DNA of 5,977 nucleotides from positions 1-5,977 of the forward strand of contig JAHECH010000303.1 in assembly GCA_024641835.1 (NCBI GenBank), in the 5' to 3' direction. The notes under the pieces were generated by a model. It was given only the letters and a program-made list of their open reading frames with translations, had not been told where the DNA came from and did not search any database. Of this stretch, positions 1 through 5,011 are shown one piece after another; within the stretch, counting starts at the first letter, position 1, and each line of letters opens with the position of its first letter. Origin of the DNA: Deltaproteobacteria bacterium. Lineage in GTDB: Bacteria; Desulfobacterota; DSM-4660; Desulfatiglandales; HGW-15. A program made the translations under genes and the position numbers.

Positions 1-2
1 CT

Positions 3-605
3 ATCTGGGGGGAGCACCGAAGGGGTTCTGTGGGTTGGCCAAATTTTGGTATGGAAGTGAAAATCGTGGATGACGAGCGTAATGAAGTGCCTATTGGTGA
101 AACGGGTGAGATTGCCATCAAGGGGGAGCCGGGGATATCCCTCTTTAGAGAGTATTATAAGAACCTTGAGGCCACTGAAAAGGACTTAGTCGACTGCTGG
201 TTCTACTCCGGGGATTTTGGAAAGGTCGATGAAGACGGGTATGTTTATTTCATCGATCGCAAAAAGGATGTGATTCAAAGGGCGGCGGAGAATATTTCCG
301 CACCCGAGGTCGAGCGAGTCATTAACGAGCATCCGGCAGTCGAGGAATCATGTGTTATTGCGGTCCCTGATCCTGTCCGGGACGAGGCTGTCATGGCGAT
401 TATCAGATTCAAGGAGAATGCAAGTACGACGGAGGAGGAGCTGACCGAGTTCTGTAAGGCCAGAATGGCTAAATTTAAGGTACCGCAGTTCTGGCTGTTC
501 CAGAAGGAGGACTTCCCTAAAACCTCCATCGGAAAGATCCGGAAGAACATTGTGAGAGGAGATATAACGAAGGAGTGGGATCCATCCAAGTACAAGAAGA
601 AATAG
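3..605 (+). CDS. CaiC-like acyl-CoA synthetase (AMP-forming), C-terminal part
   Basis: This is the 3' portion of an ANL-superfamily acid:CoA ligase, which adenylates a carboxylic acid with ATP and transfers the acyl group to CoA. The frame is open from position 3, so the gene starts upstream and only about 200 of the usual 500-550 residues are visible; the GTG at 30 is internal. Visible landmarks are G-S-V-G-W-P, then WFYSGDFG with the ATP-ribose aspartate (about 198-221), DEDGYVYFIDRKKD with the hinge arginine, and the A10 motif PKTSIGKIRK (about 516-545), whose lysine at 534-536 is the expected adenylation lysine. The stretch RDEA...FC.A.MAKFKVP closely resembles CaiC (crotonobetaine/carnitine-CoA ligase), but the substrate cannot be read from this part. 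One oddity is that the motif usually written GGEN reads AAEN here (RAAENIS). The gene ends 13 bases before the next start, so the two are probably cotranscribed. Confidence 0.93.
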   Translation: MWGEHRRGSVGWPNFGMEVKIVDDERNEVPIGETGEIAIKGEPGISLFREYYKNLEATEKDLVDCWFYSGDFGKVDEDGYVYFIDRKKDVIQRAAENISAPEVERVINEHPAVEESCVIAVPDPVRDEAVMAIIRFKENASTTEEELTEFCKARMAKFKVPQFWLFQKEDFPKTSIGKIRKNIVRGDITKEWDPSKYKKK

Positions 606-618
606 GGCTGGGGGATAT

Positions 619-1368
619 ATGATAAAGCTGATCAAATCCGAGAGGCTAAGACGATTTATTCGCGAAGACGATTGGGAAGATCTCGGGATCTCAACACCCC
701 ATTTGATAATAAGGTCAATTGATGAAGGCCGCTATGAGGATGCCAAGGCACTCGTGCGGTATATGCTGCCAGAAGGCAAGGGGCTGCATGATCTGTTCTG
801 CGACTGGATCTGGGATCTTCTGACCAAGACGGCGGAAAAACGCGGCGAAGAGGCCACTTACGAGCTTTGCCGGGCAACTCAGGAGACTTGGATGCTGAGG
901 CGAACATGGAAAGCCCTTTTGAAAATGTCGGTCGAGGAGCGTGTTTACTTCAACGCGGAGATCATGAGATCCCATCGGGGTGGACCGAAACAGGACGGCG
1001 GGTTGGACATCATTGAGGAAGAAGATCGCATTAGCATCAAAATGGATCCTTGCGGAAGCGGCGGACGAATGCGGCGGGGAGACCCAGTGGGTGGGACCCC
1101 GTCCAGATTGGGGCCACCATACAATTTCGGTGTTACCGAAAAGGCTTATCCTTGGAGTTGGAGCCGAAAGAACGTGCCTTATTATTGTATTCACTGCGCG
1201 ATTAATGAAATTTTGCCTATTGAATGGGGGGGCTACCCGCTTTGGGTAACCGGCTATTCAGACGATGCTTCCATGCCTTGCTATTGGCATTTCTATAGAA
1301 AGCCTGAGCTCATTCCTGAAAAATGCTTTACTCGGCTGGGTTTCAAGAAATGGAAACTCGATCAATAA
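619..1368 (+). CDS. Conserved uncharacterised protein with DPCGSGG and CxHC motifs
   Basis: This is a 249-residue soluble protein with no signal peptide or membrane segment. I cannot assign it a function. The N-terminal half (about residues 1-125) is charged and helix-like, with EGRYEDAKALVRYML resembling a helical-repeat or four-helix segment. The C-terminal half carries what look like the conserved elements: IKMDPCGSGGRMRR (140-153), PPYNFGVTEKAYPWSW (166-181), PYYCIHC (187-193) and MPCYWHF (219-225). C145, C190, H192, C193, C221 and H224 could form a metal or cofactor site; this is inference. The ATG at 619 follows a G-rich stretch (605-614) that is a poor but usable ribosome binding site, 13 bases after the ligase stop, so it is probably in the same operon. 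I have a general recollection of similar DPCGSGG proteins beside ligases and amidohydrolases in anaerobes, but could not check it. A role in processing the acid or CoA substrate is a guess. Confidence 0.85.
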   Translation: MIKLIKSERLRRFIREDDWEDLGISTPHLIIRSIDEGRYEDAKALVRYMLPEGKGLHDLFCDWIWDLLTKTAEKRGEEATYELCRATQETWMLRRTWKALLKMSVEERVYFNAEIMRSHRGGPKQDGGLDIIEEEDRISIKMDPCGSGGRMRRGDPVGGTPSRLGPPYNFGVTEKAYPWSWSRKNVPYYCIHCAINEILPIEWGGYPLWVTGYSDDASMPCYWHFYRKPELIPEKCFTRLGFKKWKLDQ

Positions 1369-1475
1369 GGCTGATCAGAGCGGGAAGATCTTCCGACTCT
1401 TTGCGGTTTGGTTAAGGGAAGCATTCCTCTGCAGTAAAGCTGTCTCCCAGCAATTCAGTATATGCGAACCTTCTG

Positions 1476-2339
1476 ATGGCCGTTGAAAAACCCAACTGGT
1501 TAAGAAAGAGATTGTCGGTAGACAAGCGTTTCAAAGAAGTCGAACAGGGTTTGACGGCAAATCGGCTTCACACCATATGCCAAGAAGCCGGCTGTCCCAA
1601 TCAGGGGGAGTGTTTTTCCAAGGGCGTTGCGACTTTTCTCGTCATGGGTAATGTATGTACACGCGATTGCAGATTTTGTGCTGTGACTTCAGGAAAACCG
1701 AACCCTCTTGACCCTGATGAGCCTGTGAGACTTGCAGAGGAAGTGACTGTTCTGGGGCTTCGTTTTGTCGTTGTTACGTCGGTAACGAGGGATGATCTGC
1801 CCGACGGAGGCGCCAATCATTTCGCTAAAGTGATAGGGACGCTCAGAAAGAGGTGCAAGGGGGTTGGGGTAGAGGTCCTCATTCCTGATTTCAAAGGGTC
1901 GGAATCTGCGCTTGCTGTTGTTGTTTATGCAGCACCGGAAGTGCTGAATCACAATGTTGAAACCGTACCAAGGCTCTATCCAAATGTTCGCCCCCAAGCG
2001 GATTACAGGCGTTCTGTAGCATTACTCAAAAGGGCAAGAGAGCTGGATGGAAGCCTTATCACAAAATCGGGTCTGACGGTGGGACTCGGTGAGAAGAAGG
2101 ATGAAATTGTTGGGGTGATGCGCGATTTGCGCAATGCAGAATGCGATATCCTCACCATCGGCCAATACCTTCGCCCGTCGGATCATCATCATCCCGTAGT
2201 AGAGTACGTCAAACCTGATAATTTTGCGACATATGAGGAAATTGCCTCGGAGCTGGGCTTCAAAGGTGTTGCCGCATCTTCTTTTGTGAGAAGCTCCTAC
2301 ATGGCGGGAACGTATTACGTAAAGGCACTAAACAAATGA
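1476..2339 (+). CDS. lipA: Lipoyl synthase (radical SAM)
   Basis: Lipoyl synthase inserts two sulfurs at C6 and C8 of protein-bound octanoyl groups, making the lipoyl cofactor of 2-oxoacid dehydrogenases and the glycine cleavage H protein in the cytoplasm. All diagnostic elements are present in 287 residues, the usual family length. C35, C40 and C46 (CQEAGCPNQGEC) form the auxiliary 4Fe-4S site. C61, C65 and C68 (CTRDCRFC) form the radical-SAM cluster. Also present are VTRDDLPDGGA.HF, VEVLIPDF.G, LNHN.ETVPRLYP.VRP, LTIGQYLRPS and the terminal RSSY (272-275), whose serine ligates the auxiliary cluster. The usual SGPLVRSSYHA reads ASSFVRSSYMA here. The ATG at 1476 gives the expected N-terminus (KPNWLRKR), but no clear Shine-Dalgarno precedes it (GCGAACCTTCTG), so translation may be weak. 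lipB is not adjacent. The 107-base gap upstream holds a 12-base palindrome GGAAGATCTTCC (1383-1394) and nothing else recognisable. Confidence 0.97.
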   Translation: MAVEKPNWLRKRLSVDKRFKEVEQGLTANRLHTICQEAGCPNQGECFSKGVATFLVMGNVCTRDCRFCAVTSGKPNPLDPDEPVRLAEEVTVLGLRFVVVTSVTRDDLPDGGANHFAKVIGTLRKRCKGVGVEVLIPDFKGSESALAVVVYAAPEVLNHNVETVPRLYPNVRPQADYRRSVALLKRARELDGSLITKSGLTVGLGEKKDEIVGVMRDLRNAECDILTIGQYLRPSDHHHPVVEYVKPDNFATYEEIASELGFKGVAASSFVRSSYMAGTYYVKALNK

Positions 2340-2700
2340 CAATGCCATTGCCCTGGGGTGTGGGGCTGCCTTTGCGAGTGGTACGTCGGAGTGTTTTACA
2401 GTGGGAACCATGGAGGGGCGCAAAATCGGCCCTCACCGCGATCGAGGGAAAAACAGGATTTCTAAAGGCTTTCGCCGATACCACTCAAGGGAGTGAGCTT
2501 CCGGCAAGGGATCTGGGAAAGACTTGGTCCGTAATGTCAGGGGTCTGACGACGCTTTGGGATCTTGTCCATAAACGAATACCAGCCAGTTGTGTGTTGCC
2601 TCTCAGAGGACAAAAGGAGGGTGTGTGGTGAATTGGAGTTGCGTACTGAAATACAATGCGGAAAGGTTGTTTCCATTCGAATCACCTCGCTCCGTGTTTT
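2338..2700 (+). pseudogene. MmgE/PrpD family fragment, frameshifted and deleted
   Basis: This is a remnant of an MmgE/PrpD protein, the family of 2-methylcitrate dehydratase, cis-aconitate decarboxylase and related enzymes of organic-acid catabolism. Frame 1 from 2338 reads DNAIALGCGAAFASGTSEC, matching the family's 'A.GIA.S.ASG' helix. The sequence then moves to frame 2 near 2430, giving LTAIEGKTGFLKAFAD, the family's 'EG..GF..AF' motif. It continues ARDLGKTWSVMSGV to a TGA at 2546, matching 'LG..W....GIKPYP.C'. About two dozen residues normally found between the two parts appear to be deleted. Beyond the TGA the same frame gives EYQPVVCCLSED and ELRTEIQCGKVVSIRI (to about 2700), which may be the next portion (KPYP.CC... 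and ...V.SI.I), but this is less certain. It begins inside the lipA stop codon, so one deletion junction lies exactly there. The ATG at 2336 overlapping the lipA stop imitates a coupled gene, but the fragment should not make a working enzyme. Confidence 0.7.
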
Positions 2701-2721
2701 TCCGAAAGACACGGAGCGGGG
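2685..2721 (+). repeat. Long inverted repeat (17-bp stem, 3-nt loop)
   Basis: CGCTCCGTGT (2688-2697) pairs with ACACGGAGCG (2709-2718). The stem extends inward through TTTT/AAAG to a CCG loop (2702-2704), and outward by two C-G pairs and a T-G wobble. Only a short TTTT (2725-2728) follows on the + strand and no T-run follows on the - strand, so it is at best a weak intrinsic terminator. It sits at the end of the MmgE/PrpD remnant and just before an orphan promoter, where a terminator would be expected. Confidence 0.6.
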
Positions 2722-2803
2722 ACCTTTTCAGGGTGAGAAGACTACTTCCAATAAGGGCCATGGTTCACCTGGTCTTTGGGAAATCCAAATCGACCCCAAA
2801 AAT

Positions 2804-2821
2804 TGAGTGAGCGCTCATTTT
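2804..2821. promoter_or_regulatory. TetR/FadR-like operator palindrome
   Basis: TGAGTGAGCGCTCATTTT contains the perfect 10-bp palindrome TGAGCGCTCA (2808-2817). The 18 bases fit the pattern TGAnTGAnnnnTCATTnn seen in operators of TetR-type regulators of fatty-acid degradation, such as Bacillus FadR. It lies immediately upstream of a TTGACA box, a position from which a bound regulator could control the promoter. The regulator is not in this window. Assignment to a TetR-type protein is inference from symmetry and from the surrounding CoA-metabolism genes. Confidence 0.45.
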
Positions 2822-2825
2822 TTTA

Positions 2826-2852
2826 TTGACAATTAGATAAAAGAGCTATATT
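2826..2852 (+). promoter_or_regulatory. Sigma-70-type promoter, apparently orphan
   Basis: A perfect -35 TTGACA (2826-2831) is followed by TATATT (2847-2852) at 15-bp spacing, or alternatively TATTCA (2849-2854) at 17-bp spacing. The region is A/T-rich and the operator-like palindrome abuts it. No intact gene follows for about 1000 bases, so the gene it once served appears to have been lost or displaced. Confidence 0.4.
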
Positions 2853-2854
2853 CA

Positions 2855-3013
2855 CTCAGCTTAAAGGGGACCGTACTCGCTGGCTATGTAATACCTGGAT
2901 CGTGCACCATTTTGATGAAATCCAATGCAAGAAATTTTTTGCACGACGAATTTCTTTCATAAGCTCAATAGGTTAGAGTGAGCCTAAGGCACCGTCTTCT
3001 GAAGACCTCTATA
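2855..3013. other. Non-coding stretch, no gene recognised
   Basis: I see no coding signal on either strand. It holds two small inverted repeats: TGCAAGAAATTTTTTGCA (2926-2943), nested in a TCGTGCA/TGCACGA pair (2900-2906 and 2940-2946), and GTCTTC-T-GAAGAC (2994-3006). Either could be a regulatory hairpin or chance. Confidence 0.4.
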
Positions 3014-3668
3014 TCACTGTGCTTTTCAAACGTTGCTAAAAGCCTTGGCCAGAAAGGTTCTCAGGTGGAGCACGATGGCTTTCTTCTCCTATTGGGGTAA
3101 CGCACGAATTTTCTCGCACGCGACGGAAATCTCATTTGGAGCGGCTCTGAAACGTAAAGGTGCTTCTCGAAGTCTATTCCGTGCAAGATTCAGGTAATAT
3201 GTTTGCGGAGGCCGTTACAGGCCATGACACAAAGTGGTCTATGGGTAAAGCAGAAGAGCGGGCCAGGAAAAGGTCAAACAGAGACAAGGTTACGCCATAC
3301 ATATTTCTTCTGCGCTGGGGTGACGCCGTACCCTTTCGTGATATACGGTCCTATGAAGAGGGCTATAAATATGTTGACACAGAAAATGGATCAAACAGCA
3401 TCTCAGAATCAAGGCGTTCTATGGAACCTCAGAGAACGCTGTAAAGATTCAGATCTGGATTGCCATTTCCGTGTATGTGCTGGTGACCATAGTCAAGAAA
3501 CGCTTCAATTTGGATCAGAGTCTCCACACAATTCTACAGATTTTAAGTCTCACACTTTTCGAGAAGATGCCCATTTTACGGGCTGTTTCGAGTACCGATT
3601 GCACAACTTATGAGGAGCAGTCTTTCAACCAACTGAAATTAGTCAGTTAACGTTGGTCCAGCAGTGAC
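3014..3668 (+). mobile_element. Decayed IS4-type insertion sequence with internal deletions
   Basis: The span is about 655 bp, roughly half an intact element of this kind (about 1.3-1.4 kb). The clear part is the transposase C-terminus at 3378-3650. Just upstream, FRDIRSYEEGYKYVDTENG (about 3334-3390, different frame) resembles the '..DYPE.LRRIKYYDAETG' segment that precedes the catalytic glutamate region, and RARKRSN (about 3262-3282) may be the 'TRAKSN' segment. DSGNMFAEAV (about 3187-3216) resembles the N-terminal 'NSGKTVFAQ'. The right end is probably CGTTGGTCCAGCAGTGAC (3651-3668). The left end may be TCACTGTGCTTTTCAAACG (from 3014), which matches the inverted right end only in TCACTG and in CAAACGTT against CCAACGTT. 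No target duplication is visible, so the outer limits are tentative. Confidence 0.6.
3378..3650 (+). pseudogene. IS4-family transposase, C-terminal fragment
   Basis: This is an uninterrupted 90-codon frame with no usable start codon. It reads KWIKQHLRIKAFYGTSENAV, then QIWIAISVYVLVTIVKKR and LHTILQILSLTLFEKMPIL, ending QLKLVS and TAA (3648-3650). This is the canonical end of IS4-type DDE transposases, following the Y-x2-R-x3-E-x6-K signature. Only the K of that signature (in KWIK) remains, because the upstream part with Y, R and the catalytic E is deleted and the frame closes at TGA 3375-3377. It cannot be an active transposase. The good conservation of this part suggests the inactivation is fairly recent compared with the rest of the element. 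Confidence 0.87.
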
Positions 3669-3810
3669 ATCTTTTCTCTAGAGGTTGTTCATGGGGCTTG
3701 CTCAAGACCACGGGTCAATTATTATTAGGAAAATCAAGTAGCTGGGTTTTGTTATTCAATCAAAATTACACCATTGAGGAAATACTACCATCAATCCCTC
3801 GAGTAAGATG
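3669..3810. promoter_or_regulatory. Leader region of the amidohydrolase, possible weak promoter
   Basis: No gene is recognisable. The stretch is A/T-rich. TTGCTC (3698-3703) with TATTAT (3720-3725) at 16-bp spacing could be a weak sigma-70 promoter for the amidohydrolase downstream. The -35 match is only TTG, so this is a candidate and no more. Confidence 0.25.
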
Positions 3811-3820
3811 AAGGAGGTGG
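3811..3820 (+). promoter_or_regulatory. Strong Shine-Dalgarno AAGGAGGTGG
   Basis: This is a near-perfect anti-16S match, the strongest in the window apart from the one before the TRAP receptor. It lies about 70 bases before the amidohydrolase ATG, too far to serve it directly, but is ideally spaced (8 bases) for the GTG at 3826 of a tiny ORF. It therefore suggests a coupled leader peptide. Confidence 0.6.
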
Positions 3821-3825
3821 TGTGT

Positions 3826-3897
3826 GTGCTTGCAATGAATGAAAATGGAAAAAGTGAGACTTCGGTTTTTTTGATCCTTGTGCCAAAATGGAGCTAG
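3826..3897 (+). CDS. Possible 23-codon leader ORF overlapping the amidohydrolase start
   Basis: From the GTG at 3826 the frame encodes VLAMNENGKSETSVF followed by LILVPKWS and TAG at 3895-3897. It ends 10 bases inside the amidohydrolase start, counted from the ATG at 3888. The amidohydrolase has no good ribosome binding site of its own and an in-frame TGA (3855-3857) excludes any upstream start for it. Ribosomes loading at AAGGAGGTGG and terminating at 3897 could reinitiate at ATG 3888 or ATG 3903. The peptide has no recognised homology and may have no function beyond coupling. It could also be chance, or the scar of an upstream gene lost to rearrangement. Confidence 0.33.
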   Translation: MLAMNENGKSETSVFLILVPKWS

Positions 3898-4745
3898 ATA
3901 CTATGATTATAGACGCTCGTATACGCCCGCCGTTCGGAGGGTTTTTGAATTTAACTGTCCCATATAACTTCGATATCTTCGATATCGTCTCTTTTTCTAA
4001 ATCCTTGGGACTGGAGCCAGCGAAATCCGGTGAACACAAAACTGTTGATGAAATGATCGCGGAAATGAAGGTCGCTGACGTGGTTAAAGGTATCCTCGTT
4101 GGAAGACAATGCGCTGACTATGGTTCAGTACCCAATGACGACATTAAGACTTTTATCAACAAATATCCTGGCCAATTTATAGGAATTGCAGGCATTCATC
4201 CACTTCCGCTGGATAATGCGCTGGAAGAAATAGACAGATGCATCAAGGTGTGTAAATTTGCTGGCATTTCTCTAGAACCTGGTGTTACTTCGCCACCAAT
4301 GTATCCAAATGACAAAACTTATTACCCAATTTACTACACTTGTCAAAAGCTTGAGATTCCAGTGTATATAACTGTAAGCGGTCTTGCTGGACCGAATATA
4401 GGATATTCGGATCCAAAATATATTGATCAGGTTGCCGTTGACTTTCCAAAACTAAAGATTGTTGTTGCTCATGCCGCATATCCCTATGTCCATACGATGT
4501 TATATGCTGCATGGATGCGCCCCAACATCTATTTACTCCCAGATATTTATGTGAATATGCCTGGCGGGAATGAGTTTGCTGTCGCCGCAAACCTATTCTT
4601 GGAAGATCGATTGCTTTTCGGTAGTGCCTATCCGGTTGCGTCTTTTGAATCTATAATAGCTACATACCGAAAAATGCCATTCAAGAAAGGTGTTTTAGAA
4701 AAAGTTTTGTATCATAACGCAGCTCGACTTTTCAAGATTGGGTAA
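3888..4745 (+). CDS. Amidohydrolase family 2 (TIM-barrel) protein
   Basis: This is a 285-residue cytoplasmic protein of the amidohydrolase-2 fold (the ACMSD/LigW/LigJ-like group), whose characterised members decarboxylate or hydrate aromatic-derived acids using a bound metal. The family layout is visible: IIDARIRPPFGGFL (7-20), VVKGILVGRQ (65-74), GIAGIHPLP (99-107), GISLEPG (126-132), IDQVAVDFPKLKIVVAH with H195 (179-195), RLLFGSAYP (241-249) and VLEKVLYHNAARL (269-281). Key metal ligands are missing. The usual HxH after strand 1 is R-I-R, the strand-5 His is absent from PVYITVSG, and the strand-8 Asp (GSDYP) is A247. It may be a metal-free or altered-chemistry subfamily. ATG 3888 gives MELDTMIIDAR; ATG 3903 (MIIDAR) matches the usual family start equally well. 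The gene looks more A/T-rich than the ligase and lipA. It stands alone between a transposon remnant and a second, broken amidohydrolase. Confidence 0.9.
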   Translation: MELDTMIIDARIRPPFGGFLNLTVPYNFDIFDIVSFSKSLGLEPAKSGEHKTVDEMIAEMKVADVVKGILVGRQCADYGSVPNDDIKTFINKYPGQFIGIAGIHPLPLDNALEEIDRCIKVCKFAGISLEPGVTSPPMYPNDKTYYPIYYTCQKLEIPVYITVSGLAGPNIGYSDPKYIDQVAVDFPKLKIVVAHAAYPYVHTMLYAAWMRPNIYLLPDIYVNMPGGNEFAVAANLFLEDRLLFGSAYPVASFESIIATYRKMPFKKGVLEKVLYHNAARLFKIG

Positions 4746-5011
4746 TTGCCTTGATTCACCAACGAAGGTTTGCAGGATTGTCTATTTTTGAAAAAAGCAT
4801 AGGTAGACATCCGGTAGGTATTGGGGGAGAACCCAGAGCATCTGTGAGGCAAAACTCTCTGGACCCACTAACCAAAGAAAGCGTGGTCAGTCCTCAGAGG
4901 CTTTCGGACCGCAGTGGCCCTCATGAGGTTGAGACCTATGGCCTTTAGATTCCCACAGGACCTTACGGCAGGAAAACTCCTGACCGGGACTCGCTTGGGC
5001 ACTGCATTTAT
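4746..5011. other. Unrecognised spacer, probably degraded sequence
   Basis: About 265 bases have no convincing gene. A 65-codon open frame here (4751-4948) has a composition unlike a real protein, and I recognise nothing in it. By position it could hold the unrecognisable N-terminal half of the amidohydrolase pseudogene that follows. The only structure I noted is the palindrome CCTCATGAGG (4919-4928). Confidence 0.4.

Noticed and set aside
715..1194. A 159-residue open frame on the minus strand
   Set aside because: It lies opposite the DPCGSGG protein, whose frame shows coherent motifs and spacing from the ligase; the antisense product has no recognisable features.
1383..1394. Perfect palindrome GGAAGATCTTCC as an operator for lipA
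   Set aside because: It is only 12 bases, has no recognised promoter nearby and matches no operator I know; it may be chance.
2336..2548. A 70-residue ORF whose ATG overlaps the lipA stop, as in a coupled gene
   Set aside because: Its sequence carries MmgE/PrpD motifs that join a second frame upstream, and it lacks most of the family's domain, so it is a pseudogene fragment.
3160..3613. Two overlapping open frames (94 and 136 residues) as hypothetical genes
   Set aside because: Both run across transposase remnants in changing frames; the recognisable transposase end lies in the third frame.
3791..4039. An 82-residue minus-strand ORF at the start of the amidohydrolase
   Set aside because: It is a shadow of the amidohydrolase's first 50 codons and upstream leader, with no domain or ribosome binding site.
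4827..4880. Possible glycine-riboswitch-like motif (GGGAGA ... GGCAAAA ... CTCTCTGG)
   Set aside because: The diagnostic CCGAAGG core and the P2/P3 stems are absent and there is no glycine gene downstream; only short words match.
4751..4948. A 65-residue ORF after the amidohydrolase
   Set aside because: No ribosome binding site, no recognisable motif and odd composition; it probably lies in degraded DNA.
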